A stretch of 53,848 nt of DNA from Niabella drilacis (lineage in GTDB: Bacteria > Bacteroidota > Bacteroidia > Chitinophagales > Chitinophagaceae). The position numbers and the translations under genes were made by a program. Of this stretch, positions 24,933 to 32,473 are shown piece by piece. The notes below the pieces were generated by a model. It ran no database searches. It was not told where the DNA came from and saw only the letters and a list, made by a program, of their open reading frames with translations. How positions within the stretch are numbered: position 1 is the first letter of the stretch; each line of letters begins with the position of its first letter. Location: the NCBI RefSeq assembly GCF_900101395.1, contig NZ_FMZO01000026.1:1-53848 (forward strand), written 5' to 3'.

Positions 24933-26612
24933 TTATACCGCTAAAAAATAATTCAGATCAGCTACTGTGTATAACTCCGGGAGTTGGTAAAATTTCGCAT
25001 TTTCTTCTGCAGTATTCACACACAGGAAAAATGTGGGTGTAAAAGCTACCTGGACTGCATCACACCATTCCCGCATCGCTTTTATTTTACGGTCCTGCAT
25101 TTTTAGCTCCCCGTTTAAAGGATAATTGGCGGCAAAAGCCGCATAATCTTTTACCGGCGCATTATACCAATCGTCTAATGCTTTTTTGGTAAGTAGTTGA
25201 TCATTTTTTGAATCAACGGCCAGTAAATGGCTTACCGGGGCTTTTTTAATGTCTTTTTCATCCTCCGTAGCGGTAAAGACCACCTGCAGGCAGAGGTCCT
25301 CATTATTCTCTGCAAGCGCTTCCATTACAGGATGTGCTTTTGCACAAGGTCCGCAATAAGGGTTGCATACTTTTACGAGCTTAAACCGGGCTTTAGCGTT
25401 ACCCAGGGTAATGCCCAGGTCTGTAGCCGGCATCTCAATAGACTTTTGTTTGGCCAGTAAGGCCTCAAAGATCTGTGGGTTGTGTTTCAGGCGCTGGAGT
25501 TCCGTGGTTTTTTTCCGCAGTGCTTTTGCTTTTTTAAGAGCCGGTATTAGCAATTGAATAGCGATAAATACGGTTCCGAAGATGGCCGCTGTCGAAAACG
25601 CTGCAGCGCCGGAAATTTCAGACAGTGGCAACAAACCGTGAAAACTCCCCGAAAGGGCGGTTACAAACTGTAACAGGAGCAGGCCCTGGATCAGCAGGCA
25701 GAGCAGGCACCACTGCCGGGCGATCTTCCATTGATAATAAATACTAAAACCGATATAGGGGAGTGCGAGCATATTGATCCAGCTGAGCAGCTCCAGGCTT
25801 ACCGGGTTGCGGATACCGGTAACCAGTAACAGGATCAGCATACCTGCGAAATAGGTAAAGCCAATGCTGCTCCAGCTTAACCCGAACAGGGTTGAAGCCC
25901 TGGAATTTAAAACGGCGGAACAGTTTACCTTTTTGCCGGCCTGGCAGATCTGCTTTAAGGCCGGGTTGTACTGGTCTACCTCAAACCATAAGAGCAGGGT
26001 GCTGACAACCGTGCCGGAAAGAGCGATGAGGGTGAAAACCACCGGTGCAATAACCGCATAGGAGCGGGTGGTAATAACCGCCAGCAGGCAGATAGCCAGG
26101 GTGAGCACCGGCAAACTCAGCAGCAGCAGGTGGGAAAGCCTATTTTTTTGTTTTTCTTCCTGCTGATGTTTTGCGTACTCCTTTTCTATGGAACTTTTTT
26201 CTGCTTCCACGGCCAGGATGGTTCCCAGGTACAGGGCATCAAAGGCTTCGGGAGAAAGCGTTTCTGTTTTTTGGGAGCCGGGATCATAAAGCCCGATGGC
26301 GTTTGCAGAAAAACGGGTAACAACGGAAAATACGGTTCCGCCCCGGGGGCTTTTGATATGTGCCATAAAAGGCGTTCGGATCTCCGTTTGGGCAAGGATC
26401 TGCTCCCGCTGCATGTTAAGCGCTCCACTGGCCACATTATAGGAAATACCTAATACATCAGCAATAGCAGCCAGGCTGGGATAATCCGGATGCTCCTCTA
26501 ATTCTTTCTGTAAATGGGTACGGGTAAACGGTACGTTTAAGCAGGTTAATAGATAAGCTGCTGCGGTTTCGCAGGGTTGCATAGGTTGCAGCAACCGGGT
26601 TAAAAAGGACAT
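24933..26612 (-). CDS. VKOR-thioredoxin fusion with degenerate C39 domain
   Basis: About 559 residues from the ATG at 26612. Residues about 1-130 look like a C39 peptidase domain (EEHPDYPSLAAIADVLGISY, later YDPGSQ) but lack the catalytic His: GGTVFSVV stands where HFVV is expected. Residues about 160-350 are a polytopic VKOR domain with redox Cys223, Cys231 and the pair Cys302/Cys305 (WCLLCL). The C-terminus is a thioredoxin-like domain with CGPC at 420-423. VKOR fusions make disulfides in envelope proteins by passing electrons to quinone. The degenerate C39 part may bind GG leaders. It is divergent from the exporter gene at 26813. Confidence 0.85.
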   Translation of the reverse strand: MSFLTRLLQPMQPCETAAAYLLTCLNVPFTRTHLQKELEEHPDYPSLAAIADVLGISYNVASGALNMQREQILAQTEIRTPFMAHIKSPRGGTVFSVVTRFSANAIGLYDPGSQKTETLSPEAFDALYLGTILAVEAEKSSIEKEYAKHQQEEKQKNRLSHLLLLSLPVLTLAICLLAVITTRSYAVIAPVVFTLIALSGTVVSTLLLWFEVDQYNPALKQICQAGKKVNCSAVLNSRASTLFGLSWSSIGFTYFAGMLILLLVTGIRNPVSLELLSWINMLALPYIGFSIYYQWKIARQWCLLCLLIQGLLLLQFVTALSGSFHGLLPLSEISGAAAFSTAAIFGTVFIAIQLLIPALKKAKALRKKTTELQRLKHNPQIFEALLAKQKSIEMPATDLGITLGNAKARFKLVKVCNPYCGPCAKAHPVMEALAENNEDLCLQVVFTATEDEKDIKKAPVSHLLAVDSKNDQLLTKKALDDWYNAPVKDYAAFAANYPLNGELKMQDRKIKAMREWCDAVQVAFTPTFFLCVNTAEENAKFYQLPELYTVADLNYFLAV

Positions 26613-26694
26613 TGGCAATCATTTTAGGTTAAAATAAATGTTCTGAGATTGAGCAGTTATAAAAAAATCCCGACTATTATCTATCCTAAAAATA
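26613..26694 (-). promoter_or_regulatory. Shared promoter/leader element, copy 4 (VKOR gene)
   Basis: Minus strand: TATTTTTA (26687-26694), ATAACTGC, and the end TAACCTAAAATGATTGCCA directly before the ATG. The leader is the same kind as before the winged-helix genes, although the downstream gene is different. It lies in the 200-base gap to the divergent exporter gene. Confidence 0.5.
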
Positions 26695-26812
26695 ATGAAT
26701 ATAAATCACAAAAAAAACATATTTTTTGATTGTGTAATGTAATATATCATGTGTCTTTTTTTCCCAAATGAAGAAAAATAAGTAGGTTTGAAATAGCCAA
26801 AAACAAACGCTG

Positions 26813-29056
26813 GTGAAACTATTTGACAAACGCTTTGCCTTCTATAAGCAGCTCAATGCCATGGACTGTGGCCCTACCTGTTTGCGCATGGTTGCCCGTT
26901 CTTACGGCAAACATTATAATGCGGATACATTACGCCAGATGGCGGGTTTTAGCAAGGCCGGGGTATCCATGCTCGGTATCAGTGATACAGCCGAAAAGAT
27001 CGGCTTCAGGACCCGGGGGGTAAAGCTTACCTTGAAACAGCTACAGGGAGTGCCGGTGCCGGCGATCCTGCACTGGAACCATAATCATTTTGTGGTACTA
27101 ACAGCTATAAGGCGACGCAGCGTTATGGTGGCTGACCCGGGGAAGGGATTTATAACCTATACGGCTGCCGAATTCTTAAAACACTGGGCCGCTGCAAAAG
27201 ATGAGGAAGGCAATGATACAGGCGTTGCTTTATTATTAGAACCCACCCCGGTGTTCTATGAATCTGAGGGGGAAAAAGAGCACAAGCTTAGCTGGTCGCT
27301 GGTTTCAAAGTATTTACTCACGGCCAGGTGGCAACTGGCCCAGGTGTTTATGGCCTTTATCATTACCTCTTTGCTAACCCTTATTTTCCCTTTTCTTACA
27401 CAAAGCGTGGTGGATGTGGGCATCAATGCGCAGAACCTGCAATATGTGGTAGTGGTATTAATTGCCCAGACCATGCTTTCTTTTAGCCAGACCTTTGTAG
27501 GCTTTATCCGGAGCCGTATTATGCTGCGTATTTCCAATATCCTCAACATACAGATCTTATCCGATTTCTGGATCAAGCTCACAAGGTTGCCGGTTTCGTA
27601 TTTTGATATGCATCACACCGGTGACACCCTGCAACGCATCGGTGATCATGGCAAGATCCAGGGTTTTCTTTTAGGCACGGCATTGTCTACTATTTTTTCT
27701 TTTTTCAATTTTATTATCTACGCTATAGTACTGATGATCTACAGTGTGGAGCTCTTCTTTGTATTTGGCATCGGCAGTATTATTTATTTTATATGGGTAC
27801 AGTTATTTTTAAGGATCCGGAGAAAACTGAACTATGAAAGCTTTCATCTTTCTGCAAAGGAAAATAATACCACATTGCAGATGATCCAGGGCATGCAGGA
27901 GATCCGCCTGAACAATGCCGAAAAGCAGAAACGCTGGGAGTGGGAAAATATACAGGCCAATGTATTTAAGCTGGGTTTTAAGAACCTGAACTACAGCCAG
28001 GTGCAATCTGCCGGGGCTACTTTTATCAGCAGCCTGCAGGGGATTGTCATCAGCTTTTTGGTGGCCCGGCTGGTCATTGATGGCAAGCTTACTTTTGGGG
28101 CCATGCTGGCCGTGCAATACGTGATCGGCCAGCTCAGCGGTCCCATACAGCAATGGGTGGGCTTTGTACAAAGCTTCCAGGATGCTAAAATAAGCATGGA
28201 ACGGCTGAACGAAATTCACCAGCTGGATGATGAAGAGGACCGGCAAAAAAGTTATATCAGTCAGCTGCCGGAAAATAAATCCATCGCCATCAACAATCTT
28301 TCTTTTACTTACCCGGGAGCCGGCAATGACCCGGTTTTGGAACATATAAACCTGGTCATCCCGGAGAACAAGGTTACCGCTATTGTGGGGGTGAGCGGCA
28401 GCGGCAAAACGACCCTGGTTAAATTGTTATTAAAGATATACGAGCAATATGAGGGCGATATAAGGGTGGGAGGCGGCCCCACAGCCTCCTCGGGGGAGGG
28501 GGAAAATAACGCAGGACTTAAATTTGGGTTCATCAGCCATCCTTACTGGCGCAGCGAATGTGGTGCCGTATTGCAGGATGGCTATATCTTTAATGATTCC
28601 ATTGCCCGGAATATTGCAGTGAGAGACGAGGAGATCGATTATAACCGGTTGCTCCAAAGTTGCCGTATCGCCAATATCCATTCTTTTATTGAGGGCCTGC
28701 CCAATGGTTATTATACCAAACTGGGGGCCGAAGGTACCGGCATAAGCCAGGGGCAGCGGCAACGGATCCTGATTGCCCGGGCCGTATATAAGAACCCTTC
28801 TTATTTGTTTTTTGATGAAGCGACCAACTCCCTGGATGCCAATAATGAAAAAGAGATCATCGAAAACCTGGGGCGGTTTTTTAAAGGCAGAACGGTGGTG
28901 GTAGTGGCGCATCGCCTGAGCACAGTGAAAAATGCGGATAAGATCGTAGTCCTGGACCGGGGTAAGATCGTTGAGGAAGGGACGCACCAGGAGCTTTCTG
29001 ATTTAAAAGGGAAATATTATGAACTGGTAAAGAACCAGCTGGAGCTGGGCAATTGA
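26813..29056 (+). CDS. C39-peptidase ABC exporter for GG-leader peptides
   Basis: 747 residues from a GTG start. The N-terminal C39 domain has Gln13, Cys19 (MDCGPTC), His92 (HNHFVVL) and Asp108 (ADPGKG), so the protease looks active. An ABC transmembrane part follows (about 165-450), then the ATPase with Walker A GVSGSGKTT, signature ISQGQRQR, Walker B YLFFDEAT and the switch His in VAHRLS. Such exporters cleave after the leader Gly-Gly while exporting. About 17-20 extra residues (GGGPTASSGEGENNAGLKFG) lie between Walker A and the Q-loop region QDGYIF, where relatives usually have a few residues. It is followed 27 bases later by the HlyD gene. Confidence 0.93.
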   Translation: MKLFDKRFAFYKQLNAMDCGPTCLRMVARSYGKHYNADTLRQMAGFSKAGVSMLGISDTAEKIGFRTRGVKLTLKQLQGVPVPAILHWNHNHFVVLTAIRRRSVMVADPGKGFITYTAAEFLKHWAAAKDEEGNDTGVALLLEPTPVFYESEGEKEHKLSWSLVSKYLLTARWQLAQVFMAFIITSLLTLIFPFLTQSVVDVGINAQNLQYVVVVLIAQTMLSFSQTFVGFIRSRIMLRISNILNIQILSDFWIKLTRLPVSYFDMHHTGDTLQRIGDHGKIQGFLLGTALSTIFSFFNFIIYAIVLMIYSVELFFVFGIGSIIYFIWVQLFLRIRRKLNYESFHLSAKENNTTLQMIQGMQEIRLNNAEKQKRWEWENIQANVFKLGFKNLNYSQVQSAGATFISSLQGIVISFLVARLVIDGKLTFGAMLAVQYVIGQLSGPIQQWVGFVQSFQDAKISMERLNEIHQLDDEEDRQKSYISQLPENKSIAINNLSFTYPGAGNDPVLEHINLVIPENKVTAIVGVSGSGKTTLVKLLLKIYEQYEGDIRVGGGPTASSGEGENNAGLKFGFISHPYWRSECGAVLQDGYIFNDSIARNIAVRDEEIDYNRLLQSCRIANIHSFIEGLPNGYYTKLGAEGTGISQGQRQRILIARAVYKNPSYLFFDEATNSLDANNEKEIIENLGRFFKGRTVVVVAHRLSTVKNADKIVVLDRGKIVEEGTHQELSDLKGKYYELVKNQLELGN

Positions 29057-29083
29057 TTACAGGTTTGTGATTTGATAGTTGAA

Positions 29084-30451
29084 ATGAGAAGCAACATGAA
29101 AAATATGCACAGGGACATTGTAGAACTCAGCCGGGCAGACCTGGAGACCCTTCCCCTTGGAGAGGACCAGGGTGAGGCTTTCCGGGAGCGCTCAGATATC
29201 GCCCAGGAGATCATCAGCCGCAGGCCGGATTTTTGGGAAAAATGGGCATTGATCGTTTTCCTGGTCCTGTTATTATTGCTTACCGCGGGTACCTGGTTTA
29301 TTAAGTACCCGGATATTATCGAAGCGGGTGCCGTGCTTACCGGCCAGAACGCACCCAAGGAAATTGTACCCAAACAAACCGGGAAGCTGACAGCGCTATT
29401 TGTTCAGAACAATGAACACGTAAAGCAGGGCCAGATACTGGGCTGGCTGGAGTCCAATGCCGACACCAAAGAAGTGATTGCGCTTTCCGCCAGGTTGGAC
29501 AGCAGCCTGAAAATGCTGGGTGGCGGACTGCCAGGTTCCATTGTCGGTTTATTTAATACACGTTTTAACAACCTGGGAGAACTGCAGGCCGGTTATCAAA
29601 CCTTTGTTACTGCATTGCAACAGTACAATGATTACCTGGTGAACGGGTTTTATTCCCGGAGAAAAGAACTGTTGAGCAGTGATATTGCATCGCTTCAGAA
29701 TATGAAAGAGAAGGTAACGCAGCAAAAAGAATTTACGACAAAAGACAATGAGCTGGCCCGGACAACCTTTGAAATGAACGAAAAGCTTTTTAGAGAAAAA
29801 GTGATCTCCGCAGAAGAATACCGCCAGGCGCAAAGCGCGCTTTTGAACAAACAGAAGTCCGACCCGCAAATGGAGATAAGCCTCATTACCCAGCAAAGCC
29901 AGATACGGGACAAGCAAAAAGAAATAGACCAGCTGAACCACGATATCCTGCAGCAACAGCAAACTTTTGAGCAGGTATTGCAAACCTTAAAAAGCAATGT
30001 GGATGAATGGCTGCGGCAATATACCCTGCAGGCTCCTGCCGGGGGAACGGTGGTGTTTGCACTGCCACTACAACAAAACCAGTATTTACAAGCCGGGAAA
30101 ATACTGGGTTATGTAAACCCGCCGGACAGCAAATATTATGCAGAGGTAAAATTGTCTCAAAGTAACTTCGGAAAAGTGGATACCGGTATGAAAGTGCAAT
30201 TGCGGTTCGACGCCTATCCCTACCAGGAAATGGGTTTTGTGCCCGGCATCTTAAATTATGTGTCCGCTATATCCATAGACAGTACCTTTTTGGGAACGGT
30301 GCAGCTGAACCAGGGATTGCTGACCAACCAGGAGAGAACGATCCAATACAAAAACGGTTTGAAGGCCCGGGCACTTATTATTACAAAAGACATGCGCCTG
30401 CTGGAGCGGCTCTATTATTCGATAGTTAAGTCTACCACTGTTAATAAGTAA
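29084..30451 (+). CDS. HlyD-type membrane fusion protein of the exporter
   Basis: About 455 residues from the ATG at 29084 (MRSNMKNMHRD). Residues about 50-70 form one transmembrane helix (ALIVFLVLLLLLTAG), followed by a barrel/lipoyl part (VPKQTGKLTALFVQNNEHVKQGQ), a long alpha-helical hairpin (about 150-330, coiled coil) and the second lipoyl half (LQAPAGGTVVFALPL). It links the inner-membrane exporter to the outer membrane. No TolC-type gene is in the window, so an outer membrane channel must be encoded elsewhere. It is in one operon with the exporter. Confidence 0.9.
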   Translation: MRSNMKNMHRDIVELSRADLETLPLGEDQGEAFRERSDIAQEIISRRPDFWEKWALIVFLVLLLLLTAGTWFIKYPDIIEAGAVLTGQNAPKEIVPKQTGKLTALFVQNNEHVKQGQILGWLESNADTKEVIALSARLDSSLKMLGGGLPGSIVGLFNTRFNNLGELQAGYQTFVTALQQYNDYLVNGFYSRRKELLSSDIASLQNMKEKVTQQKEFTTKDNELARTTFEMNEKLFREKVISAEEYRQAQSALLNKQKSDPQMEISLITQQSQIRDKQKEIDQLNHDILQQQQTFEQVLQTLKSNVDEWLRQYTLQAPAGGTVVFALPLQQNQYLQAGKILGYVNPPDSKYYAEVKLSQSNFGKVDTGMKVQLRFDAYPYQEMGFVPGILNYVSAISIDSTFLGTVQLNQGLLTNQERTIQYKNGLKARALIITKDMRLLERLYYSIVKSTTVNK

Positions 30452-30756
30452 CAAGAGAATAAATGAATGGCTTTGCTGGTGCCATTAATTTTTCCTGAAA
30501 AATGGAAACGCCCCTTTTTTGACAGACAGGTGTCCGTAACGGAGTTTTCTATACCATTGGTAGATTGTAAAACAACCATGGATGCCTCAGCAACAGATCC
30601 TGTTACATAAAAACGATCGTTGACAATAGTTAGACTGGCCGAATTTGAAATAAAATGAATAGCGACAAAACAAAACAGGAGAAAGCTGTTTTTCAGGCCG
30701 GTAACGGCCTTTGCATAGTGCCGGAAGGGCTGCAGCAACCGGGTTAAAAACGACAT
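30415..30756 (-). pseudogene. Chimeric gene: VKOR-gene start joined to an orphan DUF4369 fragment
   Basis: The first ten codons (MSFLTRLLQP) and the leader are those of the VKOR gene at 26612. After a hydrophobic segment (SFLLFCFVAIHFISNSA) the sequence becomes a DUF4369-like domain (FYVTGSVAEASMVVLQSTNG ... HFSGKINGTSKAIHL). It is about 85% identical over roughly 200 bases with the orphan at 21877. Identity ends at the codons for SKAI, and the reading then overlaps the 3' end of the HlyD gene by 37 bases on the other strand, so the end is accidental. It may still make a short exported protein, but it looks like recombination debris. Confidence 0.6.
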
Positions 30757-30840
30757 AGGCAATCCTTTCAGGTTACAATAATTATTCTTGGGGATAGCAG
30801 TTATGAAGTAGGTCCCTAGAAACTTTACATCTTAAAGATA
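30757..30840 (-). promoter_or_regulatory. Shared promoter/leader element, copy 5 (chimeric gene)
   Basis: Minus strand: TATCTTTA (30833-30840), ATAACTGC and the end TAACCTGAAAGGATTGCCT before the ATG. The upstream ATG found in the other copies is changed to AGG here. Confidence 0.5.
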
Positions 30841-30897
30841 AAGGAAACAAATGATAAAAAATTTATTTTTAACGCATCAATAAAAATGGCTTCCTGC

Positions 30898-32391
30898 ATG
30901 AAATGGTGGATCGGTTTGTTTATCGGTATTATCCTGTACTCCTGTAAAGCAGGACGGGAGGCCTTTAACCCTGATAAAAAATTCGGCCCGCAGCAGCTGC
31001 AGTCCGATTACCGGCTCTTCCGCAAGATACTGGAAGAACGGCATCCTTCTTTATACTGGTATACGGCCAAACCGGCCATGGACAGTGCGTTTGAAGCAGG
31101 AGCCCTCCAATTAAAGGACAGCCTTACAGAACAGGGATTCCGCAGGGTGCTGACAAAGGTGATTGCTACGGTCCGCTGCGGGCACACTTCTGTAAGGGCT
31201 TCCAGGAACTATACGAAGTATATGGATACGTTGAAAACCAAGCCCCTGTTCCCTTTATATATAAAAACCTGGAATGATACGGTGGTAGTGGCCTATAATA
31301 TTTTTAAGAACGACAGCAGCCTGGTACGGGGGGCATTGATCGACTCTATTGGGTGCAAACCTGTAAAAGCAGTGCTGGACAGTTTGCGGGGCTACATTCC
31401 TGCAGACGGGGGTAACCGCATCGCGCAGGACCAGCGCCTGAGCACCGGTACTTACCTGGGGGCATTGTATACCTGGGTCAATGGCTGGCCCGGGGACCTG
31501 GACATCCGGTTCCGCGACAGTACGGGCAGGCCCGGCAAAAGGCTGATCCGCCCCTACAAGCCCCCGGTGGATACCAGCCGTAAACAAACGGCTTTATCAA
31601 AACGTAAACAAAAGGAGCCACGACGGAAGCGGCTGCAGGAAGAGCGCTCCCTGCAAATAGACAGCAGCGGCCGCTTTGCCGTGATGGAGCTGAACAGCTT
31701 TTCCGAAAAACTGGAGTTGCGGTCATTCTTCCGGCATTCGTTCCGGAAACTGCGCCGGCAAAAAATTGAAAACCTGGTGGTGGGCCTGCGAAGCAATGGC
31801 GGCGGCAGGGTCAGCAACTCCAACCTGTTTATGAAATACCTCAGTAACCGGCCGTTTAAGCTGGCCGATTCGTTGTTTGCGGTAACCCGGAGCTCAGCCT
31901 ATAGTCGATTCATCCGCAACGATTGGGCGCTGAAGTGGTTTATGCGTTTTACCACGCATAAAAAAGCTGACGGACGCTTTCATTTTACCTGGTATGAGAA
32001 ACACTATTTCCGGCCAAAGAAAAAGAACCACTACGAGGGAACTGTTTACCTGCTGAGCGGTGGCAACTCTTTTTCTGCTACGTCGCTGGTGGTGGGTGGC
32101 CTGCGGAGCCAGGAGCATATAATCGTGCTGGGAGAACCTACCGGTGGCGGCGCCTATGGCAACAGCGCCCTGCTGATACCGGACGTAACCCTGCCTGCGA
32201 CCCAAATACGGTTCCGGCTGCCGCTTTTCCGGCTGGTTACGGATAAAAGTATTCCGAAGGATGGGCGGGGCGTTCAGCCGGAGATCCGGGTGCTGCCTAC
32301 GGTTGAGGCGATCCGCCAGGGGCGTGATTATAAAATGGAAAAAGTAAAGGACCTGATCCGGATAAATAGCCGTCCCGGCTTATGGAAGTAA
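30898..32391 (+). CDS. S41-family peptidase lipoprotein
   Basis: About 497 residues. The ATG at 30898 gives a compact lipoprotein signal (MKWWIGLFIGIILYSC, Cys16); an ATG four codons upstream (30886) is possible. The tail-specific-protease catalytic serine lies in LLSGGNSFSATS, followed by GEPTGGGAYGNS as in S41 peptidases of the CtpA/C-terminal processing type. A conserved HPSLYWY and RCGHTSVR region precedes it. It likely acts in the periplasm or at the outer membrane surface. It is divergent from the chimeric gene and may be unrelated to peptide export, but a role in processing secreted peptides cannot be excluded. Confidence 0.82.
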   Translation: MKWWIGLFIGIILYSCKAGREAFNPDKKFGPQQLQSDYRLFRKILEERHPSLYWYTAKPAMDSAFEAGALQLKDSLTEQGFRRVLTKVIATVRCGHTSVRASRNYTKYMDTLKTKPLFPLYIKTWNDTVVVAYNIFKNDSSLVRGALIDSIGCKPVKAVLDSLRGYIPADGGNRIAQDQRLSTGTYLGALYTWVNGWPGDLDIRFRDSTGRPGKRLIRPYKPPVDTSRKQTALSKRKQKEPRRKRLQEERSLQIDSSGRFAVMELNSFSEKLELRSFFRHSFRKLRRQKIENLVVGLRSNGGGRVSNSNLFMKYLSNRPFKLADSLFAVTRSSAYSRFIRNDWALKWFMRFTTHKKADGRFHFTWYEKHYFRPKKKNHYEGTVYLLSGGNSFSATSLVVGGLRSQEHIIVLGEPTGGGAYGNSALLIPDVTLPATQIRFRLPLFRLVTDKSIPKDGRGVQPEIRVLPTVEAIRQGRDYKMEKVKDLIRINSRPGLWK

Positions 32392-32473
32392 CATACTCCC
32401 TGCACAGATAAAAGGCAAAAGAAATAATTCGTTAAAGCCGGGTTGTTTTGTTACATTTAATGCAAAAATAATT

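Noticed and set aside
27809-28345. Long antisense frame over the ABC exporter gene
   Set aside because: It overlaps a strongly supported gene on the other strand and has no recognisable domain; the composition is that of a shadow frame.
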